Below, one piece after another: positions 15,754-26,631 of a stretch of 64,000 nucleotides of DNA; positions within the stretch are counted from its first letter, which is position 1, and each line of letters opens with the position of its first letter. Under the pieces are notes generated by a model. The model made no database searches. It was not told the origin of the DNA and was given only the letters and a program-made list of their open reading frames with translations. Made by a program: the position numbers and the translations under genes. Source of the DNA: Microbacterium sp. SMR1 (lineage in GTDB: Bacteria; Actinomycetota; Actinomycetes; Actinomycetales; Microbacteriaceae); the NCBI RefSeq assembly GCF_003289625.1, contig NZ_QMBN01000002.1, positions 518,610 through 582,609 of the forward strand, written 5' to 3'.

Positions 15754-17421
15754 GTGAGCACCGAGAATCAGCCCTCTCCCGCAGAACGCATAGCCGCGGT
15801 GTCCACCCCGGGCACGATCGCCCGCTGGGTGTTCTGGCCGGCCGCGGTCGTCATCGTCGGGTTCAGCGCCTTCGCGATCATCTTCCCCACCACAGCCGAG
15901 TCGTTCTTCGGCGCCATCCAGACGTCGATCGTCGACTCGTTCAACTGGTACTACGTCCTCATCGCCGCCTTCTTCGTCGGCTTCGCGATCTTCGTCGGCT
16001 TCAGCCGCTTCGGCGACATCAAGCTCGGACGCGACGACGACGAGCCCGAGTTCTCGACGGGATCGTGGTTCTCGCTGCTCTTCGCCGCGGGCATGGGCAT
16101 CGGCCTCGTCTTCTACGGCGTGAGTGAGCCGCTCAGCCACTTCGTGGACCCGCGTCCCGGCGTCACGGGCACCGAGCAGCAGCTGGCGCAGAGCGCTCTG
16201 ACCCAGACCTACCTGCACTGGGGCGTGCACGCCTGGGCGATGTACGTCGTCGTCGGACTCGCCCTCGCCTACGCGATCCATCGTCGCCGCCGCCCGATCT
16301 CGATCCGCTGGGCGCTCGAGCCGCTGCTGGGGAATCGGGTTCGCGGCGCTGCGGGCAACGTCATCGACGCGGTCGCCCTCGTCGGCACCCTGTTCGGCGT
16401 CGCGACCTCGCTCGGGCTCGGCGTCATGCAGATGGGATCCGGGCTCGAGTTCATCGGCCTCCCGCCCTTGAACGACGCGATGCTCATCGGGCTCATCGCG
16501 ATCGTCTCCGTCTTCGTGCTGTTCTCCGTGCTGTCGGGAGTGACGAAGGGCATGAAGTGGCTGTCCAACTTCAACCTCATCGTCGCCGGCGTGCTGCTGC
16601 TGTTCCTGCTCTTCGTCGGACCCACGCAGTTCCTGCTGCGCGAGTGGGTGCAGTCGATCGGCGCCTACATTCAGGACTTCATCGGTCTCTCGTTCACCGT
16701 CAGCGCCCTGCAGGGCGCGGCGGGCGAGGCGTGGCAGGCGCAGTGGACGTCGTTCTACTGGGGCTGGTGGATCTCGTGGGCGCCCTTCGTCGGCATCTTC
16801 ATCGCGCGCGTCAGCAAGGGGCGCACGGTGCGCCAGTTCGTGGCGGGCGTGCTGCTCGTCCCCACGCTGATCGGCATCCTGTGGTTCGCCGTCCTCGGCG
16901 GCTCGGCGCTGTATCGCGAACTCGAGCAGCCCGGGTCGATGCTCGCCGCCGACGGGTCGGTGAACCTGCAGGGCGCCCTGTTCCAGCTGCTCGAGGGGCT
17001 GCCCGCCGGTGGTGTGCTGACCATCGGTGCTATCGTCCTGATCGCCGTCTTCTTCATCACCTCGGCAGACTCGGGCGCGCTCGTCATGGGCATGATCGCG
17101 ACGGGCGGAAATCCCGAGCCGCCGCGCTGGGTGCGCACCTTCTTCGTCGTCATCACCGCCGCCCTCGCGAGCGCGCTCCTGCTGGCCGGAGGTCTGGAGG
17201 CGTTGCAGACGGCGGCGATCCTCATCGCCCTGCCGTTCTCGATCGTGATGCTGCTGATGTGCTGGTCGACGGTTCTGGCCTTCCAGCGCGAACGTCGTGC
17301 GTACGCCCGCGCGGAGCGGGCTCAGTTCATCGAGCGGATCGGCGACCACTACGGGCTCGAGGTCGAAGAGCCGAACGAACGGGGAGTGCGTTTCCCGTGG
17401 ATCGGCGGCAGGCGCGGCTGA
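15754..17421 (+). CDS. BCCT-family betaine/choline/carnitine transporter
   Basis: 555 residues with twelve membrane segments; sodium- or proton-coupled uptake of compatible solutes such as glycine betaine. The TM4 glycine stretch (AAGMGIGLVFYGVSEP) and the TM8 tryptophan-rich motif (FYWGWWISWAPFVGIFIARVSKGR) are the BCCT substrate-site signatures. The charged C-terminal tail after TM12 (ERRAYARAERAQFIERIGDHYGL) may sense osmotic state as in BetP. GTG 15754 is assigned; a TATCCT box lies 14 bases before it. Confidence 0.93.
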   Translation: MSTENQPSPAERIAAVSTPGTIARWVFWPAAVVIVGFSAFAIIFPTTAESFFGAIQTSIVDSFNWYYVLIAAFFVGFAIFVGFSRFGDIKLGRDDDEPEFSTGSWFSLLFAAGMGIGLVFYGVSEPLSHFVDPRPGVTGTEQQLAQSALTQTYLHWGVHAWAMYVVVGLALAYAIHRRRRPISIRWALEPLLGNRVRGAAGNVIDAVALVGTLFGVATSLGLGVMQMGSGLEFIGLPPLNDAMLIGLIAIVSVFVLFSVLSGVTKGMKWLSNFNLIVAGVLLLFLLFVGPTQFLLREWVQSIGAYIQDFIGLSFTVSALQGAAGEAWQAQWTSFYWGWWISWAPFVGIFIARVSKGRTVRQFVAGVLLVPTLIGILWFAVLGGSALYRELEQPGSMLAADGSVNLQGALFQLLEGLPAGGVLTIGAIVLIAVFFITSADSGALVMGMIATGGNPEPPRWVRTFFVVITAALASALLLAGGLEALQTAAILIALPFSIVMLLMCWSTVLAFQRERRAYARAERAQFIERIGDHYGLEVEEPNERGVRFPWIGGRRG

Positions 17422-17441
17422 CACGGTCGTACGCTGGGCGG

Positions 17442-17888
17442 ATGCCTCCGGTGTCTTCCGCCCGTCTGACCGATGTCCCCGCCGAGACGCTCTACCGCCT
17501 CCTCTGGCTGCGCGTGAGCGTCTTCGTCGTCGAGCAGACCGCCGCCTATCCGGAGCTCGACGGCCGCGACCTCGAGCCCGACACCGAACTCTTCTGGATC
17601 GAAGACGGCGGACGCGTGCTCGCGACGCTCCGACTGCTTCGCGACGTCTCGGGAAACGCCCGCATCGGCCGCGTGGCGACCGCGGCCGACGCGCGAGGCC
17701 GCGGTCTGTCTGCCCAGCTCATGCGCGCGGCGGTCGAGCGCGCCGGCGAGCGGTGGCCCGGCACCGCGATCGACCTCGACGCGCAGAAGCACCTCGCCGA
17801 CTGGTACGGGCGTTTCGGGTTCGAGGTCAACGGACCCGAGTTCTCCGAGGACGACATCCCGCACGTCCCCATGCGCCGCCCCGCCTGA
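17442..17888 (+). CDS. GNAT acetyltransferase, ElaA type
   Basis: 148 residues. Begins with the ElaA pattern YRLLWLRVSVFVVEQ and acidic D-x-x-D segment, then the acetyl-CoA-binding loop VATAADARGRGLSAQLM. Family members transfer an acetyl group to an unknown small molecule or protein. ATG 17442 has a TACGCT box exactly six bases upstream, so it appears to be transcribed from its own leaderless promoter 20 bases after the BCCT gene. It converges on the MFS gene with a six-base gap. Confidence 0.85.
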   Translation: MPPVSSARLTDVPAETLYRLLWLRVSVFVVEQTAAYPELDGRDLEPDTELFWIEDGGRVLATLRLLRDVSGNARIGRVATAADARGRGLSAQLMRAAVERAGERWPGTAIDLDAQKHLADWYGRFGFEVNGPEFSEDDIPHVPMRRPA

Positions 17889-17894
17889 GCACGT

Positions 17895-19352
17895 TCAGCG
17901 GATGCCGGCCTGCCTCGGCAGTCGAACGAAGAGCAGCAGCACGAGCCCGAAGAGCAACACGACGGCGATGCCCAGCACGCCCCAGATGATGCTGCCGAAC
18001 CAGGCGATGAACAACGACCACATGGCGGGCGAGAGGAAGCTCGCGACGCGTCCCGTCGTGGCGTAGAGGCCGAAGATCTCGCCCTGCATCCCCGGCGGCG
18101 TCACCCGGGCGAGCAGCGAGCGGCTCGCGGCCTGGGCGGGCCCGACACAGCCCGAGAGGATGAGCCCGGCGATCCAGAAGACGATCGAGCCGGCGTCTCG
18201 CAGGACGAACAGCAGCACCGCGACGGCGATGAGACCCGACAGGGTGGCCACGATCACGGAGCGCGCGCCGAAGCGGTCGTCGAATCGCCCCGCGACGATG
18301 GTCGAGGCGCCGGCGACGAGGTTCGCGGCGATGCCGAAGACCATGACCTCGGTCGCGGAGAACCCGAAGGCGCGTGCGGCGAGGACGCCGCCGAAGGCGA
18401 AGACGCCCGCGAGCCCGTCGCGGTAGACCGCGCTCGCGAGCAGGAACCAGAATGTCGGGCGCTCGGTCCGGTAGAGGCGGACGATGTCCGTGACGAGGTG
18501 AGCGTACGCGGCGAAGAAGCCGACCTTCTCAGTGTCGTGCGGCGCGGTGCGCTCGGGCACGTTCAGCAGCAGGGGGATGGCGAAGACGATCGTCCACACG
18601 CCGCAGCCCACGGCGATGAGCCGGTAGGCGAGACCGTTGCTCGTGTCCATCCCGAACCAGTCGGCGAAGGTGAGGGCGACCACCAGCGCGAGGGCGATGA
18701 TGCCGCCGATGTAACCGAGCCCCCAGCCCAGGCCGCTGACCCGGCCGATCGTGCGGGGCGTCGAGACCTCCACGAGCATGGCGTTGTAGTTGACGCCCGC
18801 GATCTCGGAGACGACGGCGCCGAGGGAGAGGACGATCGCGCCGTACCAGAAGAAGGCCGGGTCGGCGAAGGTGAAGAACAGGGCGAACTGCAGCAGCGCG
18901 AGGACGACGGTGAAAACCCCGAGCCAGCGCTTCTTGCGCCCCGACCGGTCGGCAGTCTGGCCGAGCACCGGGGCCAGCAGCAGGATCAGGATGCCGGCGG
19001 CCGTCGAGGCCACGCCGTAGCCGCTCGCCAACTCGGCGAGTGCTGCCTCCTTGACCGGGTCGGTGTCGGGCAGTGCCGCGATGTCGGCGGGAAGGAACGA
19101 GTCCGACACGAGGAACAGCGACGCGAAGACGAACGTGAGGATGACGGAGTTGAACGGCTGCGTCGCCCAGTCCCACAGCGCCCACGAGACGACGGCCTTG
19201 CGGGGGACCGGCTGCTCGTCGACATCGCGACCCTGCATGGCGGCGATGCGTCCGAGCGCCTGCGTGTCGGCTGCGGCCGGCGGCGCGGGCACGCCGCGCG
19301 CGGATGACGTCGGGGAGCTGGGTCCACGGGGCGGATCGGTCTCGGGTGACAT
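17895..19352 (-). CDS. MFS transporter, UMF1/Atg22-like
   Basis: 485 residues with twelve membrane segments after a ~70-residue Pro/Ala/Ser-rich cytoplasmic N-terminus. The stretch VSWALWDWATQPFNSVILTF opening TM1 and the following TADRSGRKKRW loop are characteristic of the UMF1 family, whose eukaryotic relative Atg22 exports amino acids from the vacuole. Substrate here is unknown. ATG 19352 is preferred over an upstream alternative at 19409 because TAGCGT sits seven bases before it. Confidence 0.85.
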   Translation of the reverse strand: MSPETDPPRGPSSPTSSARGVPAPPAAADTQALGRIAAMQGRDVDEQPVPRKAVVSWALWDWATQPFNSVILTFVFASLFLVSDSFLPADIAALPDTDPVKEAALAELASGYGVASTAAGILILLLAPVLGQTADRSGRKKRWLGVFTVVLALLQFALFFTFADPAFFWYGAIVLSLGAVVSEIAGVNYNAMLVEVSTPRTIGRVSGLGWGLGYIGGIIALALVVALTFADWFGMDTSNGLAYRLIAVGCGVWTIVFAIPLLLNVPERTAPHDTEKVGFFAAYAHLVTDIVRLYRTERPTFWFLLASAVYRDGLAGVFAFGGVLAARAFGFSATEVMVFGIAANLVAGASTIVAGRFDDRFGARSVIVATLSGLIAVAVLLFVLRDAGSIVFWIAGLILSGCVGPAQAASRSLLARVTPPGMQGEIFGLYATTGRVASFLSPAMWSLFIAWFGSIIWGVLGIAVVLLFGLVLLLFVRLPRQAGIR

Positions 19353-19465
19353 GCCGGGCACGCTAGAACCTCTCCGTGAACACTCGGTGCCGCCTGCCGG
19401 CGGCGGCACGTCGCGTCATCGCGACGGGGCCAGCGTATCCGTCGGGAAGGGGGCCGACGCCCTTT

Positions 19466-20185
19466 TCAGTCGCGACGCGCGAACCGATAGCCGATGCCGC
19501 GCACCGTCTCGATCCAGCGGCCGGTCCGGCCGTCGTCGCCGAGCTTGCGGCGCAGGTTCATCAGGTGGACCTCGACCGCGTGGAGATCGTGGGGGCTGAC
19601 GTGTTCGCCGTGCGCTCCGCTCTGCCGTCGGAGCATGAGCGCGATCCACGCTTTCTCGACGACGTCACCGGGACGCTGCATGAGGGCCTGCAGGACGTCG
19701 AACTCGGAACGCGTCAGATCGAGGGAGCGTCCGTCGAGCTCGACGCGGCGCGAGCCGGGGCTCAGTCGCAGGCCGCCGGCTTCGAGCCAGGCGCCCGGTG
19801 CCGCCTCGTTCGCCTGGAGCGTCCGCGGGCGTCGCATGAGGGCGTCGATGCGGGCCCGGAGCTCGTACGGGCGCCAGGGCTTGATGACGTAGTCGTCGGC
19901 GCCGCTGCGGAATCCCTCGACGGTCGCCGTCTCGTCGTCGACGGCACTGATGATCAGCACGTATCCGTCGTGGAAGGCGCGGATGCGGCGGACCGCCTCG
20001 AACCCGTCGATGCCGTCGAGCTTGACGTCGACGGTGGTCAGGTCTGGACGCACGGCGCGCACCGCGTTGACGCCGGCATGCCCGTCTGCGAAAGCGTGAA
20101 CGGCGAAGCCGTGCTGCTCGAGGGTCTGGGTCAGCAGGCTGCGGAGGTCGTCGTCATCCTCGATCACGACAGCGGTGCGGGTCAT
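19466..20185 (-). CDS. OmpR-family response regulator (orphan)
   Basis: 239 residues: receiver domain with acidic pocket EDDDD, phospho-acceptor Asp53 (in TVDVKLDG) and Lys in VIKPW, then a winged-helix DNA-binding domain (LDLTRSEFDVLQALM ... VEVHLMNLRRKLG ... ETVRGIGYRF). No sensor kinase is adjacent, so its partner must be elsewhere. It is divergent from dnaK, separated by 329 bases, but no direct link to heat shock is visible. Confidence 0.92.
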   Translation of the reverse strand: MTRTAVVIEDDDDLRSLLTQTLEQHGFAVHAFADGHAGVNAVRAVRPDLTTVDVKLDGIDGFEAVRRIRAFHDGYVLIISAVDDETATVEGFRSGADDYVIKPWRPYELRARIDALMRRPRTLQANEAAPGAWLEAGGLRLSPGSRRVELDGRSLDLTRSEFDVLQALMQRPGDVVEKAWIALMLRRQSGAHGEHVSPHDLHAVEVHLMNLRRKLGDDGRTGRWIETVRGIGYRFARRD

Positions 20186-20387
20186 GGTCGTCTCCGGGCG
20201 CGACGCAACGCTCGACGACCGCCCATTGCGGGTCCGAGGTCGACGAGAGGCGAGTTCGGGATCACGCTTCTTGTCATGGGTGGACTCAACATATAGCGCG
20301 CCCCTGGGAGGAACCGATGATCGTGCCTCAGTCTTTCTCAGGTTTGGCTCAGGTGCACGACATTACGCAGCGCGGCGCTATACGGAA
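20186..20387. other. Intergenic region upstream of dnaK promoter
   Basis: Holds the upstream region of the response regulator on one side and extra GGCTCAGG/TTCTCAGG half-motifs (20333-20352) resembling HAIR half-sites on the other. A 42-codon ORF at 20317-20445 has a good GGGAGGA ribosome site but runs through the dnaK promoter and is not called as a gene. Confidence 0.4.
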
Positions 20388-22383
<1,996 letters not shown>

Positions 22384-22385
22384 TC

Positions 22386-23003
22386 ATGACCGACAAGGAC
22401 TTCGAAGAGCCGCACGGCGATGACGAGGTCCTCGGCGAGGAGGGGTCGGACGCCCAGGCGTCCGGCCCCGACGCGCACGGGGCCCCCGGAGCATCGGATG
22501 CCGCGGCTGCGGACGACGAACTGACCATCGACGACATCCTCGGCGCGACGCAGTCCGACGAGGCCGCCGTCGCGGAAGCCCCCGCCGAAGAGCACGACCT
22601 GCTGCTCGACCTCAAGCGCGTGCAGGCCGAGTACGCCAACTACCGTCGGCGTACCGAGGACCAGCGCGAGGCTGAGATCGAGCGCGCCAAGGGCTCGGTC
22701 GCGAAGGGCCTGCTGCCCGTGCTCGACGACCTCGACCGTGCCGACAAGCACGGCGACCTCGCCGAGGGATCGCCGCTCGCGGTGATCGCGGACAAGCTCC
22801 GCGGGGTGGTGGCGAGACTGGGCGTCGAGTCCTACGGCGCCGCCGGCGACGCGTTCGACCCGCAGCAGCACGAGGCGATCTTCCAGGCGCCCACCCCGGG
22901 CACGGCCGAGCCGACGATCCTCGAGGTCGTCGAGGTCGGCTACCGCCTCGGCGGCATCGAGCTGCGTCCGGCGAAGGTCGTCGTCGCGGTGCCGGCCGAA
23001 TAG
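22386..23003 (+). CDS. grpE: Nucleotide exchange factor GrpE
   Basis: 205 residues. A long acidic, Ala-rich N-terminus, then the coiled-coil (LDLKRVQAEYANYRRRTEDQ) and the C-terminal beta-wing domain (PQQHEAIFQAPTPG). It releases ADP from DnaK. It begins two bases after the dnaK stop, so the genes are co-translated. Confidence 0.97.
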   Translation: MTDKDFEEPHGDDEVLGEEGSDAQASGPDAHGAPGASDAAAADDELTIDDILGATQSDEAAVAEAPAEEHDLLLDLKRVQAEYANYRRRTEDQREAEIERAKGSVAKGLLPVLDDLDRADKHGDLAEGSPLAVIADKLRGVVARLGVESYGAAGDAFDPQQHEAIFQAPTPGTAEPTILEVVEVGYRLGGIELRPAKVVVAVPAE

Positions 23004-23014
23004 GAGGCAACGAC

Positions 23015-24019
23015 ATGGCCAGTCAGGACTGGTTCGACAAGGACTTCTACAAGGTGCTGGGCGTCTCCAAAGACGTCTCCGACACCGACCTGAAGAAGAC
23101 CTACCGCAAGCTCGCGCGCAAGTACCACCCCGACTCGACGCAGGGAGACCCCGCGGCCGAGGCGAAGTTCAAGGAGATCAGCGAGGCGTACTCCGTGCTC
23201 TCCGACAAGGAGCAGCGCGCCGAGTACGACCAGATCCGGGCGATGGGGTCGGGCAGCGCCCGCTTCACCGCGGGTGGCCAGGGCGCCGGTGGCTTCGAGG
23301 ACGTCTTCAGCGCCTTCAACCAGGGTGCGCGAGGCGGCGCCGGAGCTCGCGGCGCGGACTTCGACGACATCTTCGCGATGTTCAACCAGCAGACGGGGCG
23401 GTCGAGCCGCTTCGGGTCGGGCGGCTTCGGCCGCTCGACCGGGGGCTTCCAGGGCTTCGGCGGCCCGCAGCGCGGTGCGGACGTCACCGCACGGACGACG
23501 CTCGACTTCGCCACCGCGGTCCGCGGTGACACCGTCACGCTCCAGGGCGAGGACGGCAAGCCGTTCAAGGTGAAGATCCCGGCGGGTGTGAAGGACGGGC
23601 AGAAGATCCGGCTCCGCGGTCGCGGGCGTCCCTCGCCGGACGGCGGTGAATCGGGTGACATCGTCGTGAGCGTCACGGTCCGGCCGCACCCGGTCTTCAC
23701 GCGCGACGGACTCAACCTTCGCGTGGTGGTCCCGGTGACCTTCACCGAGGCGGCCCTCGGCGCCACGATCGAGGTGCCGACGCTGGGCGGCGACCCCGTC
23801 AAGCTCCGGGTCGCGCCCGGCACCCCGTCGGGCCGCGTCCTGCGGGTCAAGGGGCGCGGCGTGAGCACCTCGAAGGGCACGGGCGATCTGCTGGCCGAGG
23901 TCCAGGTCGCCGTTCCCGCGCACCTCGACGAGGAGGCCCGAGCGGCCCTCGAACGATTCGCGGAGGTCGAGCCCCGCGAGAACCCCCGCGCCGACCTGAT
24001 GAACAAGGCGCGCGGCTGA
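23015..24019 (+). CDS. dnaJ: DnaJ-family co-chaperone without zinc-finger domain
   Basis: 334 residues. J-domain at residues ~9-75 with the HPD motif (RKYHPDSTQGD) that stimulates DnaK; then a Gly/Phe-rich region (residues ~85-155); then the two C-terminal substrate-binding domains (for example KIPAGVKDGQKIRLRGRG). The four CxxCxGxG repeats of type I DnaJ are absent, so it is class B/CbpA-like. Eleven bases after grpE with an AGGAGG ribosome site. A second, zinc-finger DnaJ may exist elsewhere in the genome. Confidence 0.94.
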   Translation: MASQDWFDKDFYKVLGVSKDVSDTDLKKTYRKLARKYHPDSTQGDPAAEAKFKEISEAYSVLSDKEQRAEYDQIRAMGSGSARFTAGGQGAGGFEDVFSAFNQGARGGAGARGADFDDIFAMFNQQTGRSSRFGSGGFGRSTGGFQGFGGPQRGADVTARTTLDFATAVRGDTVTLQGEDGKPFKVKIPAGVKDGQKIRLRGRGRPSPDGGESGDIVVSVTVRPHPVFTRDGLNLRVVVPVTFTEAALGATIEVPTLGGDPVKLRVAPGTPSGRVLRVKGRGVSTSKGTGDLLAEVQVAVPAHLDEEARAALERFAEVEPRENPRADLMNKARG

Positions 24020-24030
24020 CACATTCGTCT

Positions 24031-24073
24031 CGACCCGCCGCATCCGATCCCCACGGGCGGACGCGGCGGGTCG
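24031..24073 (+). terminator. Hairpin between dnaJ and hspR
   Basis: Perfect 11-bp arms CGACCCGCCGC (24031-24041) and GCGGCGGGTCG (24063-24073), 21-base loop, 12 bases after dnaJ. Could reduce read-through into hspR or protect the upstream mRNA. Confidence 0.6.
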
Positions 24074-24110
24074 CCCGACGACACTCTCGACGCCCAGGAG
24101 GTGACCAACC

Positions 24111-24554
24111 ATGGCTGATGACGACATCGACGAGGACGCCCCGATCTTCGCGATCGCGGCCGCGGCGGAGCTCGCGGCCATGCACGCGCAGACCCTCCGG
24201 CAGTACGACCGGCTGGGCCTCGTCGTGCCCGGGCGCACGCAGGGGGGATCGCGTCGATACTCGCTGCGTCACATCCGGCAGCTGCGAGAAGTGGCGCGGA
24301 TGTCGGCGGAAGGCATCAGCCTGCCCGCCATCGCGCGCATCCTGGAGCTCGAGAACGAGGTCGCGGGACTGCGCCGCGAGGTGCGCGACCTCGAGCAGCG
24401 TCTGCGCGACGAGATGCAGCAGCGCCCGGGCGCGCGCGTGTTCGCCGCCGGTGCGACCGGAGCCGTCGTGACCCTGCGTCACGGCGCGCGTGTACGCCGA
24501 GCGACCGAGGTCGTGCTCTACCGACGCCCCTCCGACCCGCCTGCGGGGGAGTGA
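24111..24554 (+). CDS. hspR: Heat-shock repressor HspR (MerR family)
   Basis: 147 residues. N-terminal MerR-type winged helix (HAQTLRQYDRLGLVVPGRT, then GGSRRYSLRHIRQL) and a coiled-coil C-terminal half (LELENEVAGLRREVRDLEQRL). HspR binds HAIR boxes and represses dnaK and clpB until DnaK is titrated by unfolded protein. An AGGAGG ribosome site precedes ATG 24111. Located as the fourth gene of the operon it controls. Confidence 0.95.
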   Translation: MADDDIDEDAPIFAIAAAAELAAMHAQTLRQYDRLGLVVPGRTQGGSRRYSLRHIRQLREVARMSAEGISLPAIARILELENEVAGLRREVRDLEQRLRDEMQQRPGARVFAAGATGAVVTLRHGARVRRATEVVLYRRPSDPPAGE

Positions 24555-24557
24555 CCC

Positions 24558-24623
24558 CCGTCGACTCGCCACGAAACGCGGATCCGGCTGCCCCGGCATC
24601 CGCAGTTCCTGGCGAGTCGACGG
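24558..24623. repeat. Nested inverted-repeat element
   Basis: Outer arms CCGTCGACTCGCCA (24558-24571) and TGGCGAGTCGACGG (24610-24623), perfect 14 bp; inner arms GCGGAT (24578-24583) and ATCCGC (24598-24603). The six-base segments between arms are of equal length on both sides (CGAAAC and AGTTCC). Lies between convergent genes; may be a terminator or a mobile palindromic repeat. Confidence 0.85.
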
Positions 24624-24636
24624 CGTGTGCGAGCGG

Positions 24637-25230
24637 TCAGGCGGGTGGGAGGCGGAGCGTGTTGGCGGACTCGTCGAGAGTCAGGTCGTCGACCACGCGG
24701 AGCGAGCGGGCGAGGTGATCGAGCTCGTCGAGAACCGTCCCCACGCGCTCGCGATCGCTGCACACGGCCGACAGCGTCACGAGATGGGTTCCCGTGTCCC
24801 AGGTGTACGAGACGAACGGGGGCGTCCGCGGGTCAGGCGGCAGCGTCATGACGAGCTTCTCGCCCGACCCGAGGTAGGGGGAGCGGAAGTCCTCGGTGTC
24901 GTCGTACTCCATCGGCATCATCGCCCGCGCGGTCCGCACCTGCGGGGTCGCCTCCTGCATCTGCGCGAGGACGACGAGCAGTTCGGGGTCGGCCTTCCAC
25001 ATCCACGCTCGCACGCGCCCGTTGGCTCGGCGCATGAGCATCGGCACCGCCTGGCTCGCGGCCCACGCGGCGAAGCGTCCACCGGGGCGGGGCGCCGCTC
25101 CTATCGCGGCGTTCGCCTGGCTCAGCAGCATCCCGATCGCGCGCTTGCGAGCGCGGCGTCCGGAGAATCCGAACGATTCGGTGACGGCAACCCAGCGGGC
25201 GGGATCGGCATCGGCTTCGAGTCGGGCCAT
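24637..25230 (-). CDS. Conserved-looking protein of unknown function
   Basis: 197 residues, soluble, alpha/beta by appearance. N-terminal half is basic and Ala-rich (RRARKRAIGMLLSQANAAIG); the middle has PMEYDDTEDFRSPYLGSGEKL and the C-terminus a DELDHLARSLRVVDDL helix. No family recognised. TAGGCT lies exactly six bases before ATG 25230, so it is likely a real, leaderless gene. Divergent from the glycosyltransferase pair. Confidence 0.75.
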   Translation of the reverse strand: MARLEADADPARWVAVTESFGFSGRRARKRAIGMLLSQANAAIGAAPRPGGRFAAWAASQAVPMLMRRANGRVRAWMWKADPELLVVLAQMQEATPQVRTARAMMPMEYDDTEDFRSPYLGSGEKLVMTLPPDPRTPPFVSYTWDTGTHLVTLSAVCSDRERVGTVLDELDHLARSLRVVDDLTLDESANTLRLPPA

Positions 25231-25414
25231 GACCCCAGCCTAGGGATGCCGCCTGGGTGCGCGCGGGGCGCCGCGTGCAGCGTCTGACGCGGCCGAGCCG
25301 GTTTCCCCCAACGCCGTGCCGCCTCCCGGGAGCCCCTATACCGCTCGGGTAAGCTCGGGCCCGCCGCGTCGGCCACAGCCGGCGGCACGCCGCCGTACAG
25401 ATTGGGCCTGACCC

Positions 25415-26629
25415 GTGACCGAATCCACGACGACCGAGGGTGTTCCCGCCGAGAGTTCTCGCGCGCCCCTGACCATCGTGATGGGCGCCGACACCTTCGC
25501 CCCCGATGTCAACGGAGCCGCCCGTTTCGCCGAACGCCTCTCCGCCGGCCTCGCCGCCCGCGGTCACGACGTGCACGTCGTGACCCCCAGCGTGAAGCAC
25601 TCCCAGTCGGGAGTCTTCACCGAGAACATCGAGGGCGCCGACCTCACCGTCCACCGCCTCCCCGGGTGGCGCTGGTACCCGCACGACTGGCTGCGTTTCG
25701 TGCTGCCCTGGCGCTCGAAGCACTACGCCCGGCGCGTGCTCGACTCGGTCAAGCCCGACGTCGTCCACAGCCAGTCGCACATCGTCATCGGCCGCGGACT
25801 CACGCGCGAGGCGAAGAAGCGCGGCATCCCCGTCGTCGCGACCAACCACGTCATGGCCGAGAACGTCATCGACTTCACGACGCTGCCGCCGTTCCTCGAC
25901 AAGATCATCATCAAGCTCTGCTGGGACGACGCCAAGCGCACGTTCCTGATGTCGCGCGCCGTGACCACCCCGACGCGCAAGGCCGCGCAGTTCCTCGAGG
26001 ACACGATCGACATCTCGGGCGTCATCCCGATCAGCTGCGGCATCGACAAGCGCAACTACACCTCCGACCTGACTCCGCGCGAGCACCGCCGCATCCTGTT
26101 CGTCGGGCGCCTCACAACCGAGAAGCACGTCGAGGTCACCCTGAAGGCCGTCGCCAAGCTCGCCCCCGAGCTGGACGTCCATTTCGACATCGTCGGCGGC
26201 GGCGACCAGCGTCGGAACCTCGAGCAGACCGCGCAGCAGCTCGGCATCACCGACCGCGTCACGTTCTACGGGCGCACCGACGAGGCCGACCTCCGCGCGG
26301 CATACACGCGGGCCGACGTCTTCGCGATCGCCTCGATCGCCGAGCTGCAGTCGATCGCGACGATGGAGGCCATGGCCTCGGGCCTGCCCGTCGTGGCGGC
26401 GGATGCCGTCGCCCTGCCGCACCTCGTCCAATCGGGCGTGAATGGCTACCTCTTCGAGCCCGGCAACGTCGACGACCTCGCAGACAAGCTGCGGCGCGTG
26501 CTGACCGCCTCTCCCGCGGAGTACCTGCGGATGCAGCAGGCCTCACTCGACGGCGTCGAGATCCACGACATCGAGCGCACCCTCGACACGTTCGAGAAGC
26601 TCTACCGCGGCGAGCCGCTCGACGCGTGA
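25415..26629 (+). CDS. Glycosyltransferase family 4 (GT-B), lipid glycosyltransferase-like
   Basis: 404 residues with the two-Rossmann GT-B fold. The start (MGADTFAPDVNGAARFAERL) matches the acceptor domain of GT4 enzymes such as PimB/MgtA and glucosyldiacylglycerol synthases; the C-terminal half carries FVGRLTTEKHVE and the retaining E-x7-E-type motif around SIAELQSIATMEAMASGLPVV. It transfers a sugar from a nucleotide donor to a lipid or glycan at the cytoplasmic face. GTG 25415 is assigned. Two bases before a second GT4 gene. Confidence 0.88.
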   Translation: MTESTTTEGVPAESSRAPLTIVMGADTFAPDVNGAARFAERLSAGLAARGHDVHVVTPSVKHSQSGVFTENIEGADLTVHRLPGWRWYPHDWLRFVLPWRSKHYARRVLDSVKPDVVHSQSHIVIGRGLTREAKKRGIPVVATNHVMAENVIDFTTLPPFLDKIIIKLCWDDAKRTFLMSRAVTTPTRKAAQFLEDTIDISGVIPISCGIDKRNYTSDLTPREHRRILFVGRLTTEKHVEVTLKAVAKLAPELDVHFDIVGGGDQRRNLEQTAQQLGITDRVTFYGRTDEADLRAAYTRADVFAIASIAELQSIATMEAMASGLPVVAADAVALPHLVQSGVNGYLFEPGNVDDLADKLRRVLTASPAEYLRMQQASLDGVEIHDIERTLDTFEKLYRGEPLDA

Positions 26630-26631
26630 CG

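Noticed and set aside
16557..17421. Longer frame reading into the GNAT gene from within the BCCT transporter
   Set aside because: The upstream part is a shadow of the BCCT gene; the leaderless ATG at 17442 gives the proper ElaA-length protein.
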